A stretch of DNA of 18,324 nt from Methanomassiliicoccales archaeon (GCA_027365715.1 DAHXLZ010000177.1:1-18324); one strand, 5' to 3'; positions 7,092-15,270 are shown, counted from the stretch's first letter. A program made the numbers and translations. Notes: generated from the sequence alone by a model not told the origin.

Positions 7092-8246
7092 TTGAAGAAC
7101 ATTTTGGTTGCGGGCGGTGGACTTGGAGGAACGATCGTAGCGAACAGGATAGCTCAGAAGCTTTCAGGCGAGATAGAAAAAGGAGAAGTGGGCATCACTG
7201 TCCTTGACAAGAACGACCAGCACTTCTACCAGCCGGGTTTTCTTCTTGTTTCCATGGGTGTAATGGAACCAAAGGAAACATACATACCGGAGCGCTCTGT
7301 TCTTGACAGACACGTGAAGTTCCTTTCAGGCGACAAGGGAACAATGACCAGGATAGATGCAGACAATCACTCGATTACAACAGCCGATGGCACCGTGCAC
7401 GGTTATGATCAACTCGTTCTTTCAACAGGTTCCCATCTTCAGTTTGATGAGATACCGGGATTTTCGGCAGGTGCTGATACATTCTTCAACCTCGAAAAGG
7501 CAGTGGAGATGTGGAAGAAGATTCAGGCTTTCACGGGCGGCAAAGTGGTGGTAGATACGGCGAGTTTGCCGCATAAGTGTCCCGTGGCACCTCTGGAGAT
7601 AGTGCTGATGCTCGACGATTATTTCAGGAAAAAGGGCATCAGAGACAAGGTTCAGCTGGACTACTGTTATCCTGTGCCAGGCGTCTTCGGCATACCTAAT
7701 GTGAATCGAATGATGACAGGGATATTTGCAGAGAGGGGAATAAATGTGCACAGTCAGTTTATGCTTGCCTCGGTTGATGCCGGTGCCAGAAAAATCACCT
7801 CGAAGGAAGGGGAGACACTTGATTATGATGTGCTTGTCAGTGTGCCACCCCACAAGGGTGCCCAGGTCATTGGAGATTCTGGCCTCGGTGACAGAAGGAA
7901 TTGGGTTTCCACAGACAAATTTACCCTCCTCGTTAAGGGCCATGATAACATACACGCCATGGGAGACACCACGGATATAGCAATATCAAAAGCCGGCTCC
8001 ACGGCCGATTATGAATCATATACTGTGAGTCACAACGTTGCCGCAGATGTTACCGGGACAGATGGCAAGAAGACATATCCGGGCTCTGTTTTCTGCTTCA
8101 TAGCAACCGGTATGGATCAGGCAACTTACATAAAGTTCGATTACGGCCACCCACCCGTGCCGCCGACACCCTCCCAGATATACTGGTGGAGCAAACTTGC
8201 CTACAACAAGCTCTACTGGAGCATCCATGCACGTACGATGATATGA
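7092..8246 (+). CDS. sqr: Sulfide:quinone oxidoreductase family flavoprotein
   Basis: FAD-dependent enzyme of 384 residues. The N-terminal dinucleotide-binding loop is GGGLGG at 8-13. The hydride or redox segment is LPHKCPVAP with Cys163, and the second FAD-binding motif HAMGDTTDI is at 288-296. Cys335 lies in SVFCFIATG, and the C-terminal 30 residues (SQIYWWSKLAYNKLYW) look like the amphipathic membrane-binding helices of SQR. It would oxidise sulfide to sulfane sulfur and pass electrons to the quinone pool at the inner face of the membrane. Cys163 and Cys335 match two of the three SQR cysteines. The third, expected near residues 115-130, is missing, and an extra Cys192 is present. It starts at TTG 7092 with GGTGA (7081-7085) six bases ahead. 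Related flavocytochrome c or NADH-dependent enzymes cannot be excluded. Confidence 0.88.
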   Translation: MKNILVAGGGLGGTIVANRIAQKLSGEIEKGEVGITVLDKNDQHFYQPGFLLVSMGVMEPKETYIPERSVLDRHVKFLSGDKGTMTRIDADNHSITTADGTVHGYDQLVLSTGSHLQFDEIPGFSAGADTFFNLEKAVEMWKKIQAFTGGKVVVDTASLPHKCPVAPLEIVLMLDDYFRKKGIRDKVQLDYCYPVPGVFGIPNVNRMMTGIFAERGINVHSQFMLASVDAGARKITSKEGETLDYDVLVSVPPHKGAQVIGDSGLGDRRNWVSTDKFTLLVKGHDNIHAMGDTTDIAISKAGSTADYESYTVSHNVAADVTGTDGKKTYPGSVFCFIATGMDQATYIKFDYGHPPVPPTPSQIYWWSKLAYNKLYWSIHARTMI

Positions 8247-8641
8247 TGGTGTTGAGCTTGAGGCTATCGATAATCCTCGGTTCAAACCATCTTGAAAGGG
8301 TGGAATTTGCGTCGATGACTGCATTCCTGGCATCCAGCATGGGTGACGATGTAATTGTATTCGCAACAATGGACGGCGTTAATGCATTCAGGAAAGAGCC
8401 ACTGCTGCTCACAGAGGCAGATTCTGCAAGGATTATATCGAAGACAGAGAACGGAGGCAGATTTACAGAATATTTCCGGAAGGCGAAGGAAACCGGAAAG
8501 GTGAAAATAACGGCCTGCAGCATGGCTTCCCGGCTGTTTGGCCTGAACAGGGAAGACTTCACTGATGTGGTGGATGGCATTGGCGGCCTGACGTCATTTC
8601 TGGATTCTTCAGAGGGAAGCAACATGATGAGCATCTGGTGA
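8243..8641 (+). CDS. DsrE2-like (DsrE/F/DrsH family) sulfur carrier
   Basis: Protein of 132 residues. The N-terminal strand and helix (LRLSIILGSNHLERVEFASMTAFLASSMGDD) and strand VIVFATMDGV fit the DsrE2 family of peroxiredoxin-like proteins. The C-terminal KITACSMASRLFGLNREDF places Cys92, the only cysteine, at the conserved persulfide position, followed by the family-typical VDGIGGLTSFL. DsrE-type proteins bind thiosulfate or persulfide sulfur and exchange it with TusA, as shown for archaeal sulfur oxidisers such as Metallosphaera. The ATG at 8243 overlaps the SQR stop as ATGA, so translation is coupled; a second ATG follows at 8246. An upstream in-frame extension reaches back into SQR and is not supported. 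No membrane segment is evident; it probably acts in the cytosol near SQR. Confidence 0.85.
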   Translation: MMVLSLRLSIILGSNHLERVEFASMTAFLASSMGDDVIVFATMDGVNAFRKEPLLLTEADSARIISKTENGGRFTEYFRKAKETGKVKITACSMASRLFGLNREDFTDVVDGIGGLTSFLDSSEGSNMMSIW

Positions 8642-9543
8642 TAACATTGAGCGACGAAAATACAGAAAGTGTGAAGGGTCTCTCATTAAGCGCGGACGAA
8701 GAGAAACAGATTCGTGACTTCATAGTCAATATGCCGCGTTTCAACAGTGTAATGAATGAATTCTCCAGGATGATGGATGAGGGTCAGATAGACGCTCTCT
8801 CTCAGTCACTGGCAGCCCTGAGATTCCTCAAAGACGGGCTGAACGATGAGGCTGTTGAGTCGCTGTCAAGGCTTGGTGGAAAACTCACGGATGTGGCATC
8901 AGCAGTTTCCTCAGAACAGTCGATGGGAGTAATAAGCAGCCTCAGCTCTGAGGGCAATGAGCTGTCTGACCTCATAAGGCAGATAGGCAGGATGCATAGA
9001 GACGGTGTCTTCGATTCGGTGATCAATGCAGCATATGCACTCAAATTCCTCAAAGACGGACTGAACGATGAGGCTGTTGAGAACATATCCTCAACCCTGG
9101 GTGAGATGCTTGTGATTTTCAAGCAGTACTCGCCTATTCTTTCCAGCAGTGAGATGCAGTCCACTCTTGCAGTAATATCCAGGTTGCAACGTGATGGTGC
9201 GCTGGACGCAATGGTCGATGCGGCTTATGTTCTTAAATTCCTCAGAGACGGGCTGAACGACGAAGCTCTCTCCAATTTGGCATCGCTGCTTTCCCAGCTG
9301 CTCACGCAATGGCACTCTCTCCACAACCTCATCGACATGATGTCTTCGCCTGTAGCAAACAGAGTTTTCAGTACGCTGACAGACGAATCTCTGGAGCAGC
9401 GACTCGAAAAATCGCCTCCAAGGAAGGGAGGCATGTCACTTCTTTCACTTTCCGATCCAGATGTAAGGAAGGGCATGGGCGTGGTGTTTGAACTGCTGAA
9501 GGTATTCGGCGAAGAATTCGGCGATGAAAACAGCAAGGATTGA
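8638..9543 (+). CDS. DUF1641 family protein with three internal repeats
   Basis: Soluble, mostly helical, acidic protein of 301 residues starting at GTG 8638, which overlaps the DsrE2 stop as GTGA. The signature LRFLKDGLNDEAVE occurs three times, near residues 61-74, 135-148 and 199-212 (the last as LKFLRDGLNDEALS). Each is preceded by a helix such as GVFDSVINAAYA. The family usually has one such segment, so this is an expanded version. DUF1641 genes are recurrent neighbours of SQR in archaea and of formate dehydrogenase-like genes in bacilli, but their function is unknown. A scaffold or electron-transfer accessory for SQR is inference. There is no Cys or membrane helix. A TTG at 8647 is an alternative start. 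Confidence 0.83.
   Translation: MITLSDENTESVKGLSLSADEEKQIRDFIVNMPRFNSVMNEFSRMMDEGQIDALSQSLAALRFLKDGLNDEAVESLSRLGGKLTDVASAVSSEQSMGVISSLSSEGNELSDLIRQIGRMHRDGVFDSVINAAYALKFLKDGLNDEAVENISSTLGEMLVIFKQYSPILSSSEMQSTLAVISRLQRDGALDAMVDAAYVLKFLRDGLNDEALSNLASLLSQLLTQWHSLHNLIDMMSSPVANRVFSTLTDESLEQRLEKSPPRKGGMSLLSLSDPDVRKGMGVVFELLKVFGEEFGDENSKD
8823..9269 (+). repeat. Triplicated LKDGLNDEA segment in the DUF1641 gene
   Basis: A stretch of about 37 bases beginning ATTCCTCAAAGACGGGCTGA recurs at 8823, 9045 and 9237. The first two copies differ at a single base over this stretch; the third is more diverged. The spacing (222 and 192 bases) keeps the reading frame. This shows internal duplication of a helical module, with the near identity of copies one and two pointing to recent duplication or gene conversion. 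Confidence 0.75.
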
Positions 9544-9587
9544 AATCCGCTCGCCCAGATTCTCAAATAATGAAATCACGTGCCTGA

Positions 9588-9598
9588 TATTTAATTAA
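9588..9598 (+). promoter_or_regulatory. TATA box with downstream palindrome
   Basis: TATTTAATTAA is followed three bases later by the perfect 10-base palindrome ATCTGCAGAT (9601-9610), just ahead of or over the expected transcription start near 9618-9622. The arrangement suits a repressor site for the two-gene membrane-protein operon at 9642-10735; no regulator is identified. Confidence 0.45.
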
Positions 9599-9641
9599 CG
9601 ATCTGCAGATTGTTGACTAAAGGCTTTGCAGGTGCCATTCT

Positions 9642-10253
9642 ATGTCAGGCAGATTTCAAGTATCTAGACGTGTCGGCAGGATAATCACACTTCTGTCTGT
9701 GGTATTCTTTCTTTTCATTGCGTCCGCGATATTTCCTCTCCTTACAGGAAAGGGCATAAGCTTCACTATTCCATCATCCCCAACCGAAACGCTTTCTGCA
9801 GGGACGTTGTATATAAACACAACTTTTAATGTGGAAAATCACTGCTTCTATTCAGTGAACCAGATATTTTACGCTCTGAATCTTGGCATTCTTGCCAACG
9901 GAACCCAAATCTACGCATACAGTACACATCTTGCTGCAGTCCTGCCTGGACAAATCGGACGTTACAGCATTTCGGTTCCTGTCACGGCCAGCGCGCTGCC
10001 ATCCTGGTTCCTCGCAGAGGCTTCCGCCGGGCCGGTTAACATGTCTCTCAGCACCTCTGTCAGCGCATCATATGCCGTTGGATTCTTCCATTTTGGTATC
10101 AACTACGCCAGACCATTTGTCTCATCATCAATAGTAAGACCGGCGGCAGCAGCAAACGGTCATCAGGCACTGGAGTATGAGGTGAGCCCGCACTCACCGC
10201 TCTCTTTCCAGATTTCGGCCTCTGCACAGAGCAAATACGGAGCAGTGATGTGA
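9642..10253 (+). CDS. Membrane-anchored surface protein of unknown function
   Basis: Protein of 203 residues. Residues 13-35 form one hydrophobic helix (IITLLSVVFFLFIASAIFPLL) after a basic N-terminus (SGRFQVSRRVGR), so the remainder should lie outside the cell. Residues 45-150 contain alternating strand-like segments with Asn-X-Ser/Thr sites (NTTF, NGTQ, NMSL) and look like an Ig- or LEA14-type beta sandwich, though I recognise no named family. AGGTG (9630-9634) lies seven bases before the ATG, a good Shine-Dalgarno. The stop overlaps the GTG start of the next membrane protein, so the two are probably made together and may interact. Function unknown. Confidence 0.75.
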   Translation: MSGRFQVSRRVGRIITLLSVVFFLFIASAIFPLLTGKGISFTIPSSPTETLSAGTLYINTTFNVENHCFYSVNQIFYALNLGILANGTQIYAYSTHLAAVLPGQIGRYSISVPVTASALPSWFLAEASAGPVNMSLSTSVSASYAVGFFHFGINYARPFVSSSIVRPAAAANGHQALEYEVSPHSPLSFQISASAQSKYGAVM

Positions 10254-10735
10254 TTATGAATGCCGGCAAGTCGAAATCTTCAGGAAGGGTGATTCAAAAA
10301 GTCCCTTTTCACGTGGCTGGAGCAATTCTTTCAGCGATCACTTCCCTGCTCTTCCTGATACTGGCACCAATACTTTACTCACAAGCGGCATCTGCATACC
10401 CGCAACTTGGCTTCAGCTCAATTAACGCATGGACTCATTCGGCGATTCTGATAGGTCTGGCGTTCCTTTTTTTTAACGCAGCTGCAGTGTTTCTCGGAAA
10501 TGAGCGGATTGTTGGCCTGCTGTTAAGGGCAGTATCACAGGTCATAATAGCCTACTACATAATTTCGGTAATCGGCAGAAGATTTGCAATTACAGTACAG
10601 GGCACTTACCATCTCTCGATGAGCATTTACTACATCGCACTTATCATGGCAGCATTCGCGCTTCTGAGGATACTGCCATCAGTCATAGAGCATATTGAAT
10701 TCAGAGGATATGCAAGCAAGGCAGCTGCTGTTTAA
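10250..10735 (+). CDS. Four-helix membrane protein of unknown function
   Basis: Protein of 161 residues with four predicted membrane helices: about 22-50 (VAGAILSAITSLLFLILAP), 62-83 (SAILIGLAFLFFNAAAVFLG), 86-107 (VGLLLRAVSQVIIAYYIISV) and 122-146 (SIYYIALIMAAFALLRILPS). The GTG at 10250 has GGAG (10239-10242) seven bases ahead and overlaps the stop of the preceding surface protein as GTGA. An ATG at 10256 is an alternative. Its stop TAA (10733-10735) overlaps that of the convergent zinc-ribbon gene. No catalytic motif or family is recognised; coupling suggests a complex with the upstream protein. Confidence 0.72.
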   Translation: MIMNAGKSKSSGRVIQKVPFHVAGAILSAITSLLFLILAPILYSQAASAYPQLGFSSINAWTHSAILIGLAFLFFNAAAVFLGNERIVGLLLRAVSQVIIAYYIISVIGRRFAITVQGTYHLSMSIYYIALIMAAFALLRILPSVIEHIEFRGYASKAAAV

Positions 10736-10977
10736 AAGAACGACTGATTCGCCGATGGGACGCGCAATCTCCTGTGCGTTATCTCTTCATCATCGCTATT
10801 CACGCCGTTATCTCCCATTTCGAAGAGTTCTTTTTCCTTCGAAACGCGCGCATTCCTGCATATCGGGCATTCGACAGGCTTGTCAAGCAGATGCTTTATC
10901 CTGACGATTGAGCTGTCAAGGCTTATTCTCACTCCACAGCTGTCACAGTCCACATCCAACATATCTCTTTCAGCCAT
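10732..10977 (-). CDS. Small zinc-ribbon protein
   Basis: Protein of 81 residues with two CxxC knuckles, Cys11-Cys14 (VDCDSCGVRI) and Cys37-Cys40 (VECPICRNAR), separated by 22 residues. This is the layout of a one-zinc ribbon. The C-terminal half is charged and probably disordered. GGTG lies six bases before ATG 10977 and decides this start over the longer GTG start at 11031; ATG 10962 is also possible. It lies 94 bases downstream of the GAF/PAS/DUF835 gene on the same strand and could be cotranscribed with it. Its stop overlaps the convergent membrane-protein stop by three bases. Nucleic-acid or protein binding is likely; the exact role is unknown. Confidence 0.7.
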   Translation of the reverse strand: MAERDMLDVDCDSCGVRISLDSSIVRIKHLLDKPVECPICRNARVSKEKELFEMGDNGVNSDDEEITHRRLRVPSANQSFF

Positions 10978-11071
10978 TTGATGCACCGTTTCCCCAGTCG
11001 TTTGCTTCAAATCACGGACACAGTCAGCCACATGAAAGTTGAAACACTCCTGGTGTAATAAGCGACTTCAC

Positions 11072-14000
11072 TTAATCGTTTGCATCGTCTCCTGACGAAT
11101 TCGGTTTGCTGTTATCGAATTTCTCAAGTTCAGTGCACATGTACCCTTTCCTGATATCTGCAACATCGATCTCATCAAAAAGTTTTTCGAGTATGGCGAT
11201 TTCTCTTTGCTCAAAAGTCATCTTGTCTATTGCTACAAGCAATACCGATGACGTGTCAACTGTCTTCTGCATGACGTTTTCAAGCATTCCTATTACCTTA
11301 ATCATGCTGTTATTTGAGAGGAGATATTCCAGTCCATCGATGAACATAACACCGTTTTTGTGCCTTTCGAGGAATGAGAGCATTGCGTTGCTGATAACGG
11401 AAATTTTCGAAGGGTCAAGGTTGCTGCTTCCAACAACCTGAGTCAGCCACCTTATTTCGGCATTTTCGAGGTCGTATTTCTCTCTGAGTTTTGAAGGATG
11501 CTGCCTGGTTATTATGAGCGGATCAAAACCCGCCTTCTTGAAATCTACTATTGTCAGGTAGGCAATCAGAGGTTTCTGCTCAGCTATCATGTAGCTGAAA
11601 CCGCGCTTCATTCCGTATCTTACACCCTCTATTTCTGTATGTGCAGCATCCGCAACTTCGGCGGCTCTGTCGCCTGCCTGCTGATCTTTCAGTGCCTGAG
11701 AATCAATTCTCGCTTCCTCCCTCAACGTGAGTATCAGTCCTTTCCTGTTTCTGCCGGAGAGAGGCGTAGCGGAAACCATTACCCTCCTGGTTCCGTCCGA
11801 AGTACTGAATGAATACGTGGTCTCGAATTTCTCTCCTCTTCTTATGTTGTCAATAAAATCGTCAACCTGGGATGTATCTTTTTCGTCAAGGAGCGAAACG
11901 ATTTTGCCAGGAGCAATTCCCGGTTGAATCGTCAGAATCTGTCTTGCCATCCTGTTTGCAAACTCGATGTTTCCCGATGTGTCCAGCCTGATAACGGGTT
12001 CTTCAATCTCATCGAGTATCTCAGCAAGCTCCGTCTGCTTCAGTTCGGCCCTCCTTTTGAGCTGCGTTTCCTGTTTCAGTGTTTCCACTGCGGAGATTGA
12101 ATTTATCACGTTCGATGAAAGTCTGTCCAGCACCGCAATATCGGTTTCGCCAAATCCGTCTGTTCCAAGTCTGTTAATTAGCAGAAGGACGGCACGGATA
12201 TTCGTTTCATCTGTCTTGAACAGAGGATAGATTAGTATTTCTCTGACGTAATTGCCGATTTCAGTGTCCCCTTCGATCTGTGCATTTTCGAAGCTGTTTA
12301 TCACCAGCGCTTCTCCTTTTTCGGCCGTTTTCAGCGCAAGTTTCTCAATGGTCTCGGGTATTCTTGTTTCAAAGTAGCCACTCCATTCTATGTATGATGC
12401 AGAAAGGACTCCGACAAGTGCATATTCGGCTCCGATTATGTGACCTGCTGCCGATGCAAGAGCGTCCATCATGCTTCCGAACTCCCTGTGTGATGCCACT
12501 TTCTTTCCAATATCGTCCACAGTGCTGATCAGGCCGTGTCTGTGTCGCTCTTCAAGCAGTGCAGAAAGCTGCCTGACTTTCCTCGACACAAACGGAGCCA
12601 TTTCACTGTATACACGCATGTGTTCGCCAGTGTCATGACCAGCCGGGTAGCCGGCTATGAAAAGCATATCTGTTCCGCCAACGGTGCTCATCCTCCACGC
12701 AATGAGTCTATTTTTAAAAACATCCGGCACATTCTCCATCTCGGACGGGGCAAAAGCTATTGCCTGCGTTGATGCTCCGGATGCGGCAACAATGTGTGCG
12801 GCGTATTTCATCATTAATTCTGCAGGCATCAGTGTGCCTGTGGAATTCGATGATGTGGTGAGTCTGAGGAGAGCTGCAGGGTAGTCAATAGAATAAACGG
12901 CGGCAAACCCTGCACCCAGACGATCGACAGTATAATCACACACCTTCCTGCAGAGAGATGAAACTTCGACTTCATCGCCCACAGAGTCCCTGAATGCAGC
13001 CAGCTTGTTAAGACGTTGGACATCGGCATGGTTGCTCATGCTCACATTTATGCTGATATGACGTGAGTTGTAGAAATCAAGAAGCCTCTGTGTCATGGTG
13101 TTCCTGTAGACATCCTTCCTGAGGTTTGCCTGAAAGCCCAATCCTATGAGTATTACGGACTGGCCCTCTTTTTCGCTCGATTCGTGTATCAACATGTTCA
13201 TGAATCTCTCTCCGTTGTCATCTGCAAATTCAACATCAAGCGAATCAAGCGCTGCTGAAGTCTCCGCCTCCCCTTCTATTGTGTATGTCCTCGTTGCAAG
13301 TTTCACCATTTCATGCATTATGCTGCCAAGATCAGCCACATCGGCTGAGCAACCATCGCCGGCGAAATGTTTCCCGTCCGCGCATATGCATTGCAGTTTG
13401 CTTTCGCCGTTCCTTCTGAGCAGAAGTATTCCTGCCTCGCATGTCGAAAATTGCAGAGCACTTTCGAGTACGCGCAAAGAGAGGGAAACGCTGTCGAGAT
13501 TGTCCAGATTGCCGATAAGCTGGTCCGCAAGTTGTGAGTGCATCGAATTTTCCCGCTCTTTTTCAATAAACGCTTTACGAATCTCAACCGTGGTGTTCGC
13601 TCTCTCCATTATTGTTGAAAACTGCTTGCCGACTATATCGGCCATTTCCATTTCTTCGGCCGTGAAAGTTTTCTTTCCGATTCTGTGCAGAGCGATGACA
13701 CCGGTGTCCTCTCTCACACTCTTAATCGGTATGGCAAGGATAGCCTCTGGCTCATTTGGTGTGCCTGGAATGCTTACCGAAGAACTGTCTGCATTAGCCT
13801 CCAATATGAGCGTTGACTTTTCCTTAGCCATGGCTCTTCCGACAATTCCTTCCCCAAGTTTCACCGAAAAGGAAAGTATTTCATCTGAAAACAGGCCCTG
13901 TGCTGTTACGGGAATGAGAAGCGATCTTGCCTCGTTAAGAACATAGAACACCGAAATGCTTGAAGGAATGACGGAATTGATGAATGACAGAGCCTCCTCG

Positions 14001-15127
14001 GCTATACGTGCCGGGTCATTTTCCCTGTGCAGCAGAAGCATCTCCTCCAGGAGCATGTTTCTGAAAAGTATTTTTCTGTCCTTTTCGGCAATCAGCAGAT
14101 TGGCGGAAATCCTTGCTCCGAGTATTGAAGAAACAAATTCGATGTCTTTGAACTCGACATCGTCGAATGGCACTGCAGACCTGCTCTCCAGTATCAGTAT
14201 TGCGTTGCTTCTCGAATTGGTATTTACAGGAACAAGGGCAGCCCATTTCGTTCCGGTTCCGAGCGGTTTATACCCAATTGACTCAACATCCTTGATCACG
14301 AGCGGCTCACTCTGAGTTGCAACGCCGATAATCATGCCGCTGAGCTTCATGCTCTGCGGGCTGTCGTACAACCGTGTGAGTGACTCGCTCATACCGGCAA
14401 ATTCAAGTGAGTGCCCGGTTTCGTTTGTAACCATCAATGCAACGTAGTCGATGCCCATTCTCTTCTGTATTATGTCTGATACCTTATTCAGCACGTTGTT
14501 TGCAATTGCTCCTTCATGCAACTGGTTTCCAAGTTCAATGGCAGCGGTAAGTCTGGATGAGTGGGAAAGCTGTTCGACGACAGCAAATTCTCTCTTGACG
14601 ACTGAATCAAATATTCTGTTGACAAGTGCAAGTGCGAATTCCTCGTCCACGCTCAACTGTCTGCGCATTCCCACGTATGTGTAGAGTGCCGGTACTCCTC
14701 TCTCTGTACCGCGAAAGAGAATAAAGTCTGTAACGCCTGTGGCGATTGAAACTTCATCGACAAGCCTGATGCCTGAATTCGGCGCTTTTATCGACTTTTT
14801 GCTCTCTCCAAAGTCTGCGTTCAGAGGCAGAAGATCTTCATATTTCGTTTCATCCGGTTCGCCTATAAGCTCCTGATGACTCGTCCATCTGAATCTCAGA
14901 TCTCTGCTTATGACAACGAAAATAATGAACATATCCTTTCTCAGTCTTGCGATCTGTCTTCCGAAGGAGAATAGAAGTGACTTCCAGTCGCCAGAATCTG
15001 TGAGTACGTCAACACCTGCGGATATGAACTGCTCAAATGAATCACCGCTGGTGCCTGCTGACCTGACCGCTCCCTTTAATGCTGCGCTTGCGATGAACTC
15101 ATTTATGTTACTCTCATTTTCCTGCAT
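11072..15127 (-). CDS. Multi-GAF, PAS and DUF835 sensor protein
   Basis: Soluble protein of 1351 residues. After a GAF-like N-terminal region (about 1-190) come further GAF or degenerate GAF units at roughly 195-335, 365-515, 540-690, 705-860 and 870-1015, for example AILAIPIKSVREDTGVIAL in the second. A PAS domain at 1031-1141 contains EEPVIRLDTSGNIEFANRMA, and DUF835 occupies 1175-1320 with LIITRQHPSKLREKY and GVMFIDGLEYLLSNN. DUF835 is an archaeal output-type domain with a RecA/KaiC-like look and unknown function. No histidine-kinase, cyclase or methyl-accepting domain and no membrane helix is present, so sensing is probably cytosolic. GAGG six bases before ATG 15127 supports this start; the longer frame to 15226 runs through the TATA box at 15195-15206 and is unlikely. 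Ligands are unknown. Confidence 0.87.
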   Translation of the reverse strand: MQENESNINEFIASAALKGAVRSAGTSGDSFEQFISAGVDVLTDSGDWKSLLFSFGRQIARLRKDMFIIFVVISRDLRFRWTSHQELIGEPDETKYEDLLPLNADFGESKKSIKAPNSGIRLVDEVSIATGVTDFILFRGTERGVPALYTYVGMRRQLSVDEEFALALVNRIFDSVVKREFAVVEQLSHSSRLTAAIELGNQLHEGAIANNVLNKVSDIIQKRMGIDYVALMVTNETGHSLEFAGMSESLTRLYDSPQSMKLSGMIIGVATQSEPLVIKDVESIGYKPLGTGTKWAALVPVNTNSRSNAILILESRSAVPFDDVEFKDIEFVSSILGARISANLLIAEKDRKILFRNMLLEEMLLLHRENDPARIAEEALSFINSVIPSSISVFYVLNEARSLLIPVTAQGLFSDEILSFSVKLGEGIVGRAMAKEKSTLILEANADSSSVSIPGTPNEPEAILAIPIKSVREDTGVIALHRIGKKTFTAEEMEMADIVGKQFSTIMERANTTVEIRKAFIEKERENSMHSQLADQLIGNLDNLDSVSLSLRVLESALQFSTCEAGILLLRRNGESKLQCICADGKHFAGDGCSADVADLGSIMHEMVKLATRTYTIEGEAETSAALDSLDVEFADDNGERFMNMLIHESSEKEGQSVILIGLGFQANLRKDVYRNTMTQRLLDFYNSRHISINVSMSNHADVQRLNKLAAFRDSVGDEVEVSSLCRKVCDYTVDRLGAGFAAVYSIDYPAALLRLTTSSNSTGTLMPAELMMKYAAHIVAASGASTQAIAFAPSEMENVPDVFKNRLIAWRMSTVGGTDMLFIAGYPAGHDTGEHMRVYSEMAPFVSRKVRQLSALLEERHRHGLISTVDDIGKKVASHREFGSMMDALASAAGHIIGAEYALVGVLSASYIEWSGYFETRIPETIEKLALKTAEKGEALVINSFENAQIEGDTEIGNYVREILIYPLFKTDETNIRAVLLLINRLGTDGFGETDIAVLDRLSSNVINSISAVETLKQETQLKRRAELKQTELAEILDEIEEPVIRLDTSGNIEFANRMARQILTIQPGIAPGKIVSLLDEKDTSQVDDFIDNIRRGEKFETTYSFSTSDGTRRVMVSATPLSGRNRKGLILTLREEARIDSQALKDQQAGDRAAEVADAAHTEIEGVRYGMKRGFSYMIAEQKPLIAYLTIVDFKKAGFDPLIITRQHPSKLREKYDLENAEIRWLTQVVGSSNLDPSKISVISNAMLSFLERHKNGVMFIDGLEYLLSNNSMIKVIGMLENVMQKTVDTSSVLLVAIDKMTFEQREIAILEKLFDEIDVADIRKGYMCTELEKFDNSKPNSSGDDAND

Positions 15128-15194
15128 ATGCTGCCTCGGTTCAGGAGTACATGGCGTTCCGCGTTGCTCCAACTTCAAAGTTAATCCAGTGCGT

Positions 15195-15206
15195 CGATAT
15201 TTAAAC
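15195..15206 (-). promoter_or_regulatory. TATA box for the GAF/PAS/DUF835 gene
   Basis: GTTTAAATATCG on the minus strand would place transcription start near 15175, giving a leader of about 48 bases with GAGG close to ATG 15127. A second similar box, TCTAAATATC (15231-15240), lies 35 bases further upstream and could be an alternative promoter. Confidence 0.5.
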
Positions 15207-15255
15207 AAAAATCGTCCAGTTGTCACTCTTGATATTTAGACTCTGCCAGGACTGG

Positions 15256-15270
15256 TCACAATTATTGTGA
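15256..15270. promoter_or_regulatory. Perfect 15-base palindrome between divergent promoters
   Basis: TCACAATTATTGTGA has 7-base arms around one central T. It lies between the minus-strand TATA boxes (15195-15206, 15231-15240) and the plus-strand TATA box (15335-15345), where a dimeric winged-helix regulator could control both transcription units. No binding protein is known; the 205-residue neighbour or the Lrp-family protein are candidates only by proximity. Confidence 0.5.

Noticed and set aside
7422..7955. Minus-strand open frame of 177 codons inside the SQR gene
   Set aside because: The plus strand encodes SQR with intact FAD motifs; the antisense translation shows no domain.
13146..13946. 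Plus-strand Ser-rich open frame of 266 codons inside the GAF/PAS/DUF835 gene
   Set aside because: Its serine and leucine richness is what results from reading the complement of a helical, Glu/Lys/Asp-rich gene; no signal or motif supports it.
15128..15226. 33-residue N-terminal extension of the GAF/PAS/DUF835 protein
   Set aside because: It contains the probable TATA box (15195-15206) and reads as basic, low-complexity sequence; GAGG before ATG 15127 marks the better start.
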